A DNA stretch of 64,000 bases from Oscillibacter sp. (GTDB taxonomy: Bacteria; Bacillota; Clostridia; Oscillospirales; Oscillospiraceae). The translations under genes and the position numbers were made by a program. Within the stretch, counting starts at the first letter, position 1. Each line of letters opens with the position of its first letter. The notes under the pieces are model-generated. The model searched no databases and was not told the origin of the DNA. It saw nothing but the letters and a program-made list of their open reading frames with translations. Shown here piece by piece: positions 52,098 to 61,319 of the stretch. The stretch spans positions 62,001 through 126,000 of the forward strand of contig JAAVHC010000002.1 in the NCBI GenBank assembly GCA_014799925.1. The letters run 5' to 3'.

Positions 52098-53528
52098 ATG
52101 AAAAAGAGATGGATCGCGCTTTTCCTGGCCCTTGTCATGGCGCTGAGCCTCGCGGCCTGCGGCGGCAAGAACAATGACAACAGCACCCCCGGCGGCAATA
52201 CCCCCAGCACCCCCGATACCCCCACGGAGAACAATACTCCCAGCACTCCCGACACCCCCAAGGAGACCGTTACCCTGAAGATGTGGGGCGGCGTCCAGGG
52301 CGAGTACGGCTATGACGCCCTGGTGGAGAACTTCAACAACGAGTTCGCCGACAAGGGCATCCAGGTGGAGTATACCCGCTACGTCAACAACGCCGACGGC
52401 AACCTCCAGCTGGACACCTACCTCTCCTCCGGCAATGACATCGACATCTTCATGTGCTACGGCGGCACCACCCGTTACTACAACCGCGTGGACGCCGGAT
52501 TGTGCCTGGACATCACCGATGAGCTGGCTGCCCGGGGCTTCGATCCCGCTTCTGAGCTGGGCGCTACCAACGTGGCTCCCTACGCCATTGACGGCCGCTT
52601 CTATGCCATGCCCACCAAGACCGACAACAAGGCCTGGATGATGGTCAACGCCGACATGTTCGCGGAAGCCGGAATCGACCTGCCCGTCAACGGCTGGACC
52701 TACGCCCAGTTCAAGGACGCCTGCGCCAAGCTGACGAAGGGCGAGGGCCTGGACAAGACCTACGCGGTGCGCTTCTGCTTCGCCGACACCAAGGATTACC
52801 TCCGCGCCGGCATGGGCAGCCCCCTGGGCGTCAACAGCATCTATAAGGATGGCGCCACTGAGACCAACTTCGACAGCCCTGTCTGGAAGAACGGCTTCCA
52901 GCTGCTGGTTGACATGGTGGACGCCGGCTACGCCTATGGCTGGGACGACGAGGTCGCCGACGACGTCTCCTTTGCCAACTCCTTCCTGGAGGGCAAGTGC
53001 GCCATGAGTCTGGGCGTGGCCAACATCCGCGTGGCCCGCGACCTGGAGACCTATCCCCATGATTTCCAGACCGCTCTGGTGCCCTTCCCCGTGCCCGATG
53101 AGAGCTACATGGACCGCGCCGACCACGGCATCATGTCCGACGCGGGCGACCTGATCGTGGTCAATTCCAAGACCGCCTATCCCCAGGAGTGCGTCGACTT
53201 CATCGTATGGTACATCCAGGGCGGCATGGCGCCTCTGGCCTCCGGCGGCCGCATCCCCCTGTGGTCCGGCTTTGACAAGTCCAGCATTGTGGACGCGGTC
53301 AACGAGGGCACTACGGACGCTATCCCCGGCGGCGCGTTCAACGCGGACTCCCTGAAGGCGTATCTGTCCATCGGCACCGGCTTTGACGAGTCCATCCTGG
53401 TCACCGATAAGGACGCCGAGGTGGAGACCATCTTTGACGAGGAGCTCCAGGCCATCATGTACGGCCAGAAGTCCGTTGACCAGGGCCTGGCGGACATGAA
53501 GAGCCGCGCCGACGCTCTTCTGAAATAG
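52098..53528 (+). CDS. Sugar ABC transporter substrate-binding lipoprotein (family 1)
   Basis: The start is the ATG at 52098, after AAAGGAC, giving 476 residues. A lipoprotein signal ends LSLAACGG; a linker of TPSTPDTP repeats precedes the family 1 binding fold (VTLKMWGGVQGEYGYDALVENFN; YAQFKDACAKLTKGEG; FLEGKCAMSLG). It delivers an oligosaccharide to the two permeases downstream. A 250-bp spacer with a terminator follows, so it is probably made in excess over the permeases. No ATPase gene (MsmX/UgpC type) is present, as is common when one ATPase serves several systems. Confidence 0.93.
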   Translation: MKKRWIALFLALVMALSLAACGGKNNDNSTPGGNTPSTPDTPTENNTPSTPDTPKETVTLKMWGGVQGEYGYDALVENFNNEFADKGIQVEYTRYVNNADGNLQLDTYLSSGNDIDIFMCYGGTTRYYNRVDAGLCLDITDELAARGFDPASELGATNVAPYAIDGRFYAMPTKTDNKAWMMVNADMFAEAGIDLPVNGWTYAQFKDACAKLTKGEGLDKTYAVRFCFADTKDYLRAGMGSPLGVNSIYKDGATETNFDSPVWKNGFQLLVDMVDAGYAYGWDDEVADDVSFANSFLEGKCAMSLGVANIRVARDLETYPHDFQTALVPFPVPDESYMDRADHGIMSDAGDLIVVNSKTAYPQECVDFIVWYIQGGMAPLASGGRIPLWSGFDKSSIVDAVNEGTTDAIPGGAFNADSLKAYLSIGTGFDESILVTDKDAEVETIFDEELQAIMYGQKSVDQGLADMKSRADALLK

Positions 53529-53567
53529 GACTGGATAAAGGTCCCGGCCTGCGGGCCGCGGACTGCT

Positions 53568-53612
53568 GCCTGGAGCGGCGAAGAATACGCGCCGCTCCAG
53601 GCTGTTCTTTTC
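53568..53612 (+). terminator. Attenuating terminator between binding protein and permeases
   Basis: A 13-bp stem (GCCTGGAGCGGCG with CGCCGCTCCAGGC) followed by TGTTCTTTT, inside the ABC operon. Confidence 0.75.
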
Positions 53613-53725
53613 AGGTACCGGTAAAAGAAACCTGATAGTATTCTTCGAGTAAAAGTGCGATGTCGTTACCGGGTGGAAATTTGGGAATTATATTGGGTTC
53701 AGTCTCGAACTTACCGTTCTTTTTG

Positions 53726-53751
53726 ATACTTTTTCTTTCAAGAAAAAGTAT
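53726..53751 (-). repeat. Perfect ATACTTTTTCTT palindrome, copy 2
   Basis: The exact reverse complement of the 38441-38466 palindrome, including its 2-nt loop, with CAAAAAGAAC following on the minus strand. The nearby 53651-53670 matches part of the 8692 repeat. Confidence 0.7.
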
Positions 53752-53778
53752 GACAGCGTTTCTTAGGAAGGAGATCTT

Positions 53779-54699
53779 ATGGCTCAACAACAAACGACAA
53801 AGCAGCTGCGCGCCGGCGCCAGGCAGCACCGCGCCCACCCCAATCTGGTGGCGGGCACGTTCCTCCTGCCCAGCCTGGTGGGTCTGGTCTGCTTCAGCAT
53901 CATCCCCATGCTGTTCTCCCTGTTCATCAGCTTCACCGACTGGAACTTCCTCAAGGGCATCGGCAACTGGAACATCGTGGGACTGAAAAACTTCATTGAC
54001 CTGTGGTCCGACGAGTGGTTTACCGCCTCCCTGGTCAACACCATCATCTTTACCGTCGTCACCGTGCCCATCGGCCTGTTCGTGGCCGTGGTGCTGGCGG
54101 TGCTCATCGACACCTTCTGCGCCAGAAAGCTCCAGGGCCTGGTGCGCATCACCATGTATATGCCGAAGATCTGCAACATCGTGGCCTCCTCGGCGGTATG
54201 GATCATGCTCTATTCCTCCTACGGCCCCTTTACCCAGCTGATGCGGAATCTGGGCTGGGAGGACCCGCCCCGCTTTCTGGTCAGCTATACCTGGGCCCTG
54301 CCGGCCGTGATGCTCATGTGCATCTGGAGCAGCCTGGGCTATCAGGTGTTCATCTACAGCGCCTCCCTTACCGCCCTGCCCAAGGACCTGTACGAGGCGG
54401 CGGATCTGGACGGCGTCAACAACATCCAGCGGTTCTTCTACGTGACCCTGCCCCAGCTGAAGCCCACCACGTTCTTCCTGACCATCACCGGCATCATCAG
54501 CTCCTTCAAGGTCTTCGGCCAGGTCAACGTCATGACCCAGGGCGGACCGGGCACCTCTACTTATACGCTGGTGTACTACATCTACAAGCAGGCCTTCAGC
54601 TATTACAACATGGGCTACGCCTCGGCGGTAGCCATGATCCTCTTCCTGCTGCTGCTGTGCGTCACGGTGATCCAGTGGAAGCACAACAATGAAGATTAA
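53779..54699 (+). CDS. Sugar ABC transporter permease, MalF/LacF type
   Basis: A 306-residue permease with six membrane helices and the EAA loop EAADLDGVNNIQRFFYVTLPQL. TFLLPSLVGLVCFSIIPMLFSL is the first helix. AAGGAG lies 6 nt before the ATG. It pairs with the next gene, 14 bp on. Confidence 0.95.
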   Translation: MAQQQTTKQLRAGARQHRAHPNLVAGTFLLPSLVGLVCFSIIPMLFSLFISFTDWNFLKGIGNWNIVGLKNFIDLWSDEWFTASLVNTIIFTVVTVPIGLFVAVVLAVLIDTFCARKLQGLVRITMYMPKICNIVASSAVWIMLYSSYGPFTQLMRNLGWEDPPRFLVSYTWALPAVMLMCIWSSLGYQVFIYSASLTALPKDLYEAADLDGVNNIQRFFYVTLPQLKPTTFFLTITGIISSFKVFGQVNVMTQGGPGTSTYTLVYYIYKQAFSYYNMGYASAVAMILFLLLLCVTVIQWKHNNED

Positions 54700-54713
54700 G
54701 GAGGCGACCGAAG

Positions 54714-55610
54714 ATGAGTGCCGCGGCAAATGTGAAACATACCAAGGAAGGCCCCATGCTGACCATGCGCCAGCGCCAGCTGCCCGGAAGGATCGTCATG
54801 ACCATCCTGCTGCTGGGCTTTGCCATCCTGATGATCGTCCCCTTTATCTGGATGGTCTCCTCCTCTTTTAAAATAGAGCGTGAGGTCATGACCATCCCCA
54901 TCCAGTGGATTCCCAGGAATCCCACCTGGGATAACTACAAGATGGTGCTCCACATCAACACCAACAAGAAGGACTACCACTTCCTGCTGTCCTACTGGAA
55001 CTCCATCAAGGTCTCCGTGCTGAACACCCTGGTCAGCGTCCTCACCGCCGCCACGGCGGGCTACGCTTTCGCCAAGCTGCGGTTCAAGGGGGCCAACGCC
55101 CTGTTCCTGATCTATCTGGCGCAGATGATGGTCCCCTCCCAGCTGACTTTGATCCCCCGGTTCGTCATGTTCTCCGCGCTGGAGCTGACCAATACCCACT
55201 TTTCCATCATCGCTCCCAAGCTCATCGCCGTGTCCGCCACCTTCATGATGCGGCAGGCCTTTATCAGCGTCCCCAACGACCTGCGGGAATCGGCCATGAT
55301 CGACGGCGCGGGCGAGTGGCGCATCTGGGGACAGATCATGCTCCCCTCCGTAAAGCCCACCCTGGCCGCCCTGGCCACGGTGCAGTTCCTGGACAGCTGG
55401 AACAGCTATCTGGATCCCCTGGTGTTCCTGTCCGACTGGCGGCTGCGGACCCTGCCCATCGCCCTGAACCAGTTCGTCAGCGAGGAGGGCGCGCAGTACA
55501 ACCTGATCACCGCGGCCTGCTGCCTGACGGTCATCCCGGTGTTCGTGGTGTTCCTGTGCGGCCAGAAGTTCTTCGTCAAGGGCCTGACGGTGGGCGCGGT
55601 CAAGGGGTAA
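54714..55610 (+). CDS. Sugar ABC transporter permease, MalG/LacG type
   Basis: A 298-residue inner-membrane permease with six helices and the EAA loop ESAMIDGAGEWRIWGQIMLPSVKP. It is the partner of the preceding permease. AAGGAGGCGACC precedes the start. It closes the transporter set. Confidence 0.95.
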   Translation: MSAAANVKHTKEGPMLTMRQRQLPGRIVMTILLLGFAILMIVPFIWMVSSSFKIEREVMTIPIQWIPRNPTWDNYKMVLHINTNKKDYHFLLSYWNSIKVSVLNTLVSVLTAATAGYAFAKLRFKGANALFLIYLAQMMVPSQLTLIPRFVMFSALELTNTHFSIIAPKLIAVSATFMMRQAFISVPNDLRESAMIDGAGEWRIWGQIMLPSVKPTLAALATVQFLDSWNSYLDPLVFLSDWRLRTLPIALNQFVSEEGAQYNLITAACCLTVIPVFVVFLCGQKFFVKGLTVGAVKG

Positions 55611-55627
55611 AATACTCTGCTGCAACA

Positions 55628-55656
55628 TTGCAATCCAGCTCACGGCATGGTATAAT
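55628..55656 (+). promoter_or_regulatory. Promoter of the SLH-transglutaminase gene
   Basis: TTGCAA, a 17-nt spacer and TATAAT (55651-55656), 38 nt before the GTG start, so this gene can be expressed apart from the transporter. Confidence 0.7.
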
Positions 55657-55694
55657 CATCCAGTACCACACCCAAAAAGACAGGAGGAACCATC

Positions 55695-57479
55695 GTGAGA
55701 AGTCGCACCAGGCAGATATTATCCCTGATTTTAGCATGTATCCTGAGCGTAAACCTGAGCATACCGGCGTTTGGGGCGTCGGAATTTCCGGACGTGCCGG
55801 CATCGCACTGGGCGTATGGGGATATCCGGGACTGCTGCCGGTTAGGCATTGTCAGCGGGTACACGGACGGCACCTTCCGCCCCGATCAGAACGTCACCGG
55901 CGCGCAGTTTGTTACCATGCTGGCGAGGACGTTCTACGGCACGGAGTATTCGGAAAAGGCGGTTGACCCAACGTATACCAGCCAGGGCTGGTATGTTCCG
56001 GCGCTGATGGTTTATTCGCTTGCCGGGCTGCTGAAAGGCACGTCCGAGCTGGCGCATGACACCGTGTTCCTTTGGCGCAGCGCCGCCGATCTGGACCTGA
56101 ACCGCTACGATATGGCGCAGATTGTAAGCAATACGCTGACGGCCAAGGGCAGGGAAGCCACTGCGGATCAGCGCGCGGCCGCCAGCCTGTCCATCACGGA
56201 CTACGGCAGCATTCCCGACGAATACCGGGAGGCGGTGCTGAACTGTTACGCGCTGGAGATCCTCAGCGGATTTACGGACGGCTCCTTCGGCGGTTCCGCG
56301 AACATGACCCGTGCGCAGGCATGCGTTGTTGTGTCGCGGACGCTGGACACAATAGGGGGGGCTGCCGCTGATATTGCCCCGCAGCCCACCGTACCGGCGC
56401 AGCCGGATCCGACTCCCGGACAGCCCACCGTACCGGCGCAGCCGGACCCGACTCCCGGACAGCCCACCGTACCGGCGCAGCCGGACCCGACTCCCGAACA
56501 GCCCGCCCCGGCGCAGCCGGACCCGGACCCCGCTCCCCAGGAATCCGCGACGAAACCGGCGATGGCGTACACGACCGACAAGCTCCTGTATATAGCCGGG
56601 GTTCCCCTGGCGGGCATGGTTGTGATTGACAACGAATACTATTACCCCCTGCCTCTGCTGTTTTCAGACGGCAGCCATGGCGATATCGCTTTAAAGCTGA
56701 ATACATTCAGTTATTCGGTGCAAACGGACGAATTTTTTGCACAAAAAAGCCTTGAGCGTACCTGGATGACTCCCGCTGTCTGCGCCAAGCCGGGTGTCGA
56801 AATTGGCATAACGGAACCGGTCAGCCGCCCGATAAAAGCCTCGGATCAGACAGTAGCGCCTTACAAGTATTATGAACTTAAAAACGCGCTCCGTTCGTTC
56901 GGCAATCCGCTGCCGTCCGACGTTGCCGACGCCGGCAACAGCGATTATTACCTGCTGCGCCTGTCGGCGCTCCCGGACTGCTACGGCTACCGGGAGGACG
57001 GCAGCGGCGTGTACCTGCTGGAGCGTCTGGCTCCCTCCGCCCCGCTCACCTGGGAAACAGACCTGGCGGGGCAGGCGCTCAAGGGCCTGGTCAAGGGCAC
57101 CGCGCGGGAAACCGTACAGGCGATCCATGATTACCTGGTAAATACCTTAGCTTACAATCAAGCCCGTGCCGACGAGTCGGTCGAGCCTCCCCCGGAGTCC
57201 AGCTATTATAACCAAATTAATAAGGCACTGGATACAGGTTACGGCGTCTGCGAGGATTACGCAGAGCTCTTTATGGCTATGTGCCTCCGGGCGGGGATCC
57301 CCTGCCAAACGACCCGCTCCACCTGGATCAACCACGAATGGAACCGGGTCTATGTAGACGGGAAGTGGTACTACATTGATGTAACGTGGGATGACCCTGT
57401 TGGGTCCAAGCCCACCCTGCGGCAGAAATACTTCCTGTCCGAGACCCTGTGGAGCGACCACGAAATGGGCCCCTCCTGA
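55695..57479 (+). CDS. Surface protein: SLH repeats, Pro-rich repeat, transglutaminase-like domain
   Basis: A GTG start 9 nt after AGGAGG; 594 residues. A signal peptide (ILSLILACILSVNLSIPAFGA) leads to SLH modules that anchor to the cell wall (FPDVPASHWAYGDIRDCC, GYTDGTFRPDQNVTGAQF; a later GFTDGSFGGSANMTRAQA). Next is a linker of three 13-residue QPTVPAQPDPTPG-type repeats, then an unknown domain. The C-terminal transglutaminase-like fold has GVCEDYAELF (Cys), NHEWNRVYV (His) and YIDVTWDDP (Asp). It may be a wall-bound protease or crosslinker. It is unrelated to the surrounding sugar genes and has its own promoter. Confidence 0.85.
   Translation: MRSRTRQILSLILACILSVNLSIPAFGASEFPDVPASHWAYGDIRDCCRLGIVSGYTDGTFRPDQNVTGAQFVTMLARTFYGTEYSEKAVDPTYTSQGWYVPALMVYSLAGLLKGTSELAHDTVFLWRSAADLDLNRYDMAQIVSNTLTAKGREATADQRAAASLSITDYGSIPDEYREAVLNCYALEILSGFTDGSFGGSANMTRAQACVVVSRTLDTIGGAAADIAPQPTVPAQPDPTPGQPTVPAQPDPTPGQPTVPAQPDPTPEQPAPAQPDPDPAPQESATKPAMAYTTDKLLYIAGVPLAGMVVIDNEYYYPLPLLFSDGSHGDIALKLNTFSYSVQTDEFFAQKSLERTWMTPAVCAKPGVEIGITEPVSRPIKASDQTVAPYKYYELKNALRSFGNPLPSDVADAGNSDYYLLRLSALPDCYGYREDGSGVYLLERLAPSAPLTWETDLAGQALKGLVKGTARETVQAIHDYLVNTLAYNQARADESVEPPPESSYYNQINKALDTGYGVCEDYAELFMAMCLRAGIPCQTTRSTWINHEWNRVYVDGKWYYIDVTWDDPVGSKPTLRQKYFLSETLWSDHEMGPS
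56382..56498 (+). repeat. Three 39-bp tandem repeats in the SLH-transglutaminase gene
   Basis: Three nearly identical 39-bp units encode the QPTVPAQPDPTPG/E linker; a partial fourth follows. Copy number could vary in frame. Confidence 0.85.
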
Positions 57480-57493
57480 CTTCCCCGGAAATT

Positions 57494-57533
57494 ATTACGT
57501 TGGCGATTATTTAATTGACAACGTAATAAGAGC
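57494..57533 (+). repeat. Dispersed ATTACGTTGGCGATTATTT hairpin repeat, copy 2
   Basis: Matches 8692-8731 at 36 of 40 bases; the stem is preserved by paired changes (GTTGGC/GCCAAC there, GTTG/CAAC plus TTACGTTG/CAACGTAA here). It lies between the SLH gene and the SorD-like gene. Confidence 0.6.
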
Positions 57534-57685
57534 TGTCTCTTTGCGCATCCGTGCAGGGCGCGGCGGCCCGGCGCGCCGTTTTACGGGACCACGGAGCTGG
57601 TCTGGGGACGGCGGGCCGGGTCGTCCCGCCCTGTGTTCGTCTGCGAAGCGGACGAAGTAAAAATATAACAGAAAGAGTGAATTAT

Positions 57686-58501
57686 ATGGAAAACAATGCA
57701 TCCTGGCTCGGCCTGGAGGACCGGGTAATCATCGTCACCGGCGGCGCGTCCGGCATCGGGCGGGCCGTGGTGGAGGAGCTGCTGGCCGACGGGGCCAGGG
57801 TCGCCGTGTGCGACATGAACCCCGAGGCTCCCACCTTTGAGAACGCCGCCGAGGGCCGACTGCTCTATCTGGTCACCAACGTGACCAGCCGCGAGAGCGT
57901 GGAGAAGATGGTGGCGGATACCCTGGCCGCCTTTGGCCGGATCGACGGCATCGTCAACAACGCGGGCATCAACATCCCCCGCCTCCTGGTGGACGAGGGG
58001 AACCAGTACGAGCTGGACGAGGCCACCTGGGACAAGGTCATGGGCGTGAACCTGAAGGGCGTGTACCTGTGCGCCCAGGCGGCGGCCCGCGTCATGGTCA
58101 GGCAGGGCGGCGGCGTCATCCTCAATATGTCCTCCGAATCCGGCCTGGAGGGCAGCGAGGGCCAGAGCGTCTACGCCGCCAGCAAGAACGCGGTCAACTC
58201 CCTGACCCGCTCCTGGGCCAAGGAGCTGGGCAAGAAGAACGTGCGTGTGGTGGGCGTGGCCCCCGGCATCCTGGAGGCCACCGGCCTGCGGACCCTGAGC
58301 TATGAGACCGCCCTGGCCTACACCCGGGGCATCACCATTGACGAGCTGCGCTCGGGCTATTCCAGGACCAGCACCACCCCCATGGGCCGCTCCGGCAGGC
58401 TCAGCGAGGTAGCCAATACCGTGGCGTTCCTCCTCAGCGACCGGGCAAGCTACGTCCACGGTGTGACGCTGAACGTGGCCGGCGGCAAGACCAGGGGGTA
58501 A
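57686..58501 (+). CDS. sorD: Sorbitol-6-phosphate 2-dehydrogenase family SDR
   Basis: The start is the ATG at 57686 (MENNASWLGLEDRV), behind a weak GAAAGAG; 271 residues. It has a Rossmann TGGASGIG, VNNAGINIPRLLVDE, the catalytic YAASK, and SSESGLEGSEGQS. The last two stretches and GVAPGILEATGLRT closely resemble enterobacterial SorD, which oxidises sorbitol-6-P to fructose-6-P. The ending NVAGGKTRG is also shared. It is followed 3 bp later by the sulfatase gene. A related polyol phosphate is possible. Confidence 0.8.
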   Translation: MENNASWLGLEDRVIIVTGGASGIGRAVVEELLADGARVAVCDMNPEAPTFENAAEGRLLYLVTNVTSRESVEKMVADTLAAFGRIDGIVNNAGINIPRLLVDEGNQYELDEATWDKVMGVNLKGVYLCAQAAARVMVRQGGGVILNMSSESGLEGSEGQSVYAASKNAVNSLTRSWAKELGKKNVRVVGVAPGILEATGLRTLSYETALAYTRGITIDELRSGYSRTSTTPMGRSGRLSEVANTVAFLLSDRASYVHGVTLNVAGGKTRG

Positions 58502-58504
58502 GCC

Positions 58505-59986
58505 ATGGACAAGCGGCCCAACATTCTGCTGATCCTCTCCGACCAGCAGCGGCGGGATTCCCTGGGGGCCTACGGCTGCCGCTATGTCAGCACACCCAAC
58601 CTGGACGCCCTGGCGGCGGAGGGGACCCGATACGACCGCGCCTACTGCAACGCCCCCGTCTGCACGCCCAGCCGGGCCTGCATCCTCACCGGGAAGCGGC
58701 TGGCGGGCCATGGGGTGTATAATCTCTTCGACAACCTGCCGGAGACGGAGCGGCTGCTGCCCTGGCATCTGCGGGAGGCGGGATACCAGACCGGTCTGGT
58801 GGGAAAGCTGCATGTCAGCGGCATCATGTACGAGGTCCGGCAGCGGAATCCCGGAGACGGATTTGATGTCTACGAGCTCAGCCACGACCCCAACGTGCTG
58901 CTGGACGAGCCTCTCAACTCTTACGGCGCGTGGCTGCGGGAAAACCACCCGGAGACCTATGAAAAGATCCGGCGGGAGGGCCGCGCCTGGACGGACCGGC
59001 CTCCCGAGACCCATTTTTCCACCTGGGTCAGCGACCGCTCCGCCGCCTTTATCCGGGGGCGGAACAGGGAGAAGCCATTCTTCCTGTCCGTGGGCTATTT
59101 CGACCCCCACAGCCCCTACGACAACCATCCCACCGGCAGCGAGGACCTGCTGCACGAGCAGTTCCGCCCGCCCCTGACCGCCCCGGAGGGCGAGCGGTCG
59201 GCGGACCGTCTGGAGGCGCTGGACCAGATCCGGCGTCTCCAGTGCAGGGACCCCTACACCCGCTTCACGGCCGGGGAGGCGGAGCAGCTCCGCCGGGGGT
59301 ACTTCGCCGGGGTGTCCTTCCTGGACAAACAGCTGGGAAAAATAATCGAAGCCCTGAAAGATGAGGGCATTTATGACGATACGCTGATTATCTACTCCTC
59401 TGACCACGGCGACATGATCTGTGACCACAATCTGCTGGGCAAAGGGGCCTATTTCTACGACCCGTGTACCGGCGTGCCGCTGATCGTGAAGTACCCCGGC
59501 CAGCGGGAGGGGCGGATTGACGGCCGGCTGGTGCAGCTCAACGACATCTTTGCCACCGCCATGACCGCGGCGGGGCTGGCGGGACCCATCCCGGCGGACA
59601 GCCGCGCCCTCCAGGGGAGCGCGCCCCGGAAGATCGCCGTGTGCGAATACCGGGGATGCAGCCAGATGGATCTGGGGGTTTTCCCCCATCCGGTGCAGGC
59701 CACCATGATCCGGGGCGAGCGGTACAAGCTGAATCTGTACCACGACACCCATGAGATGCAGCTGTTCGACATGGAAAATGACCCCCGGGAGCTCCATGAT
59801 CTGGCCCGGGACCCCGCCTGTCAGGGCATTGTCGCGGAATTGACGAGGCTCTATCTGGACGAGAAGGCGGGGGAGGACTACCGGCTGAACGCCTCCAGAG
59901 GCGGGCTGTCGGAAATCCCGTCCTTCTCCAAGTTGAAGCAGCGCATTGACGGGCGCAATGCCGCAAAGGAGCCGTCCGATGGATGA
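58505..59986 (+). CDS. Type I sulfatase
   Basis: A 493-residue sulfatase. PNILLILSDQQRRDSLG holds the metal-binding Asp. CTPSRACILTG has Cys53, which must be converted to formylglycine; CxPSR is the motif used by the anaerobic radical-SAM maturase. GLVGKLHVSG and SSDHGDMICDHNLLGKG complete the site. There is no signal peptide, so sulfate is removed from imported sugars in the cytoplasm. No maturase gene is in the window. It overlaps the next gene by 8 bp. Confidence 0.93.
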   Translation: MDKRPNILLILSDQQRRDSLGAYGCRYVSTPNLDALAAEGTRYDRAYCNAPVCTPSRACILTGKRLAGHGVYNLFDNLPETERLLPWHLREAGYQTGLVGKLHVSGIMYEVRQRNPGDGFDVYELSHDPNVLLDEPLNSYGAWLRENHPETYEKIRREGRAWTDRPPETHFSTWVSDRSAAFIRGRNREKPFFLSVGYFDPHSPYDNHPTGSEDLLHEQFRPPLTAPEGERSADRLEALDQIRRLQCRDPYTRFTAGEAEQLRRGYFAGVSFLDKQLGKIIEALKDEGIYDDTLIIYSSDHGDMICDHNLLGKGAYFYDPCTGVPLIVKYPGQREGRIDGRLVQLNDIFATAMTAAGLAGPIPADSRALQGSAPRKIAVCEYRGCSQMDLGVFPHPVQATMIRGERYKLNLYHDTHEMQLFDMENDPRELHDLARDPACQGIVAELTRLYLDEKAGEDYRLNASRGGLSEIPSFSKLKQRIDGRNAAKEPSDG

Positions 59987-61319
59987 GAAACCGTTCGCGT
60001 GGCGGCTCAGCGGAGATGAGCTGATCCTCTCCGGACGGGGCCGGGACTGGGCCGCCTCCGGGGAGGCCCCCTGGTATGCGTGCGCCGGGACCATCCGCCG
60101 CCTGACGGTGGAGCCCGGCGCGCTTGCGCTGGGCGTCTACGCTCTGGCGGGGTGTGCCGCCCTGGAGGAGGCCGCGCTGCCGGAGGGCCTGAGGTATATC
60201 GGGGCCAAGGCCTTCAGCGGCTGCGCCGGCTTGAAAACGGTGTATTTGCCCGCCTCTCTGGAAGAAGTGGACCTCAAGGCCTTTCGCGGCTGTGAGGCGC
60301 TGACGGATATCTGTTACGCCGGGACGAAGGCCCAGTGGCAGGCAGTCCGGATCAGCCCCGCCTCCCGGGGCAACCGGCCCCTGCTGGACGCCCGGCTCCA
60401 CTGCCTGGGCGGCGGGGGAGGGGCATCCGCCGCGCCCCTGCCGGACCGCCGGGAGGAGATTATCCGGACTCTGCGCGGCATCCTGGAGCAGGGCGGGGAC
60501 GGACGGCTGCACATCCTTGCCCCATCCCTCTCGGTGCCGGACTGTCCCGGCAAGAGCGGGGACTGCACTCTGCTGGTCTTCCCGGCGGGGCGGACCATGC
60601 TCATCGACGCGGGGCTGGCCTTTTGCCGGGAACGGGTGCTGTCCATGCTGGAGGACCTGGGGCTGAAACGGCTGGACGCCTTTCTGCTCAGTCATCCCCA
60701 CCCGGACCATATGGGAAATGTCCTGGCGGTGGCGGAATCCCGCAGTATCGGCGCGTACTGGTCCGCGGGGATGCCGCCCGGGGATGCCGAGGCGGAGCTG
60801 ACCGCGTACCTCCGCGCCAAAGGGACGGCGCTTTCCCGTCCCCTGCGGGCCGGAGACCGCTGGGAACTGGACGGCGCAGCGCTGGAGGTTCTCCACCCCG
60901 TTGATCCCATGCCGGAGACGGACGGCGGAGAGGACGGCGCGGTAAACGACTGTTCCGTTCTGCTCAGGCTGACCCACGGAAAAGCCTCCTACCTCACCGG
61001 CGGCGACCTGTACGCCGGGATGGAGGCGGCGCTGGTCCGGCGGTACGGACCCCGCCTCCGGGCGGATGTGATGAAAACCAACCATCATGGGTTGTATACC
61101 TCCAACAGCCGCCTGTGGCTGGAGGCCGTGTCCCCGCGGATCGCCCTGACGGAGAGCGACGACGGCGGCAGCTACGCCGCCCGCGAGACCGCCGCCGCTC
61201 TGGGCGCGGAGTGGATCAGCACCGGTCAGGACGGCATGACGCTGATCAGCCTGGACCGCCTGGGCGGGCTGGAGGCGCTGACCCGGTACGGACGCCGCAT
61301 AAGGAAGGAAACGCCATGA
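59979..61319 (+). CDS. Fusion of BspA-type leucine-rich repeats and a metallo-beta-lactamase-fold hydrolase
   Basis: The start is the ATG at 59979, inside the sulfatase gene's last codons; 446 residues. The N-terminal ~150 residues carry BspA/LRR_5 repeats (LEEAALPEGLRYIGAKAFSGC, LKTVYLPASLEEVDLKAFRGC). The rest is an MBL-fold hydrolase with LLVFPAGRTMLIDAG, SHPHPDHMGN (the HxHxDH metal motif), ASYLTGGDLY and KTNHHG, close to the ComEC/Rec2 MBL domain. BspA repeats are normally on secreted proteins, but no signal peptide is visible. The substrate is unknown; phosphodiesters or sulfate/sugar esters are possible. It is co-translated with the sulfatase and the membrane protein. Confidence 0.8.
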   Translation: MDEKPFAWRLSGDELILSGRGRDWAASGEAPWYACAGTIRRLTVEPGALALGVYALAGCAALEEAALPEGLRYIGAKAFSGCAGLKTVYLPASLEEVDLKAFRGCEALTDICYAGTKAQWQAVRISPASRGNRPLLDARLHCLGGGGGASAAPLPDRREEIIRTLRGILEQGGDGRLHILAPSLSVPDCPGKSGDCTLLVFPAGRTMLIDAGLAFCRERVLSMLEDLGLKRLDAFLLSHPHPDHMGNVLAVAESRSIGAYWSAGMPPGDAEAELTAYLRAKGTALSRPLRAGDRWELDGAALEVLHPVDPMPETDGGEDGAVNDCSVLLRLTHGKASYLTGGDLYAGMEAALVRRYGPRLRADVMKTNHHGLYTSNSRLWLEAVSPRIALTESDDGGSYAARETAAALGAEWISTGQDGMTLISLDRLGGLEALTRYGRRIRKETP

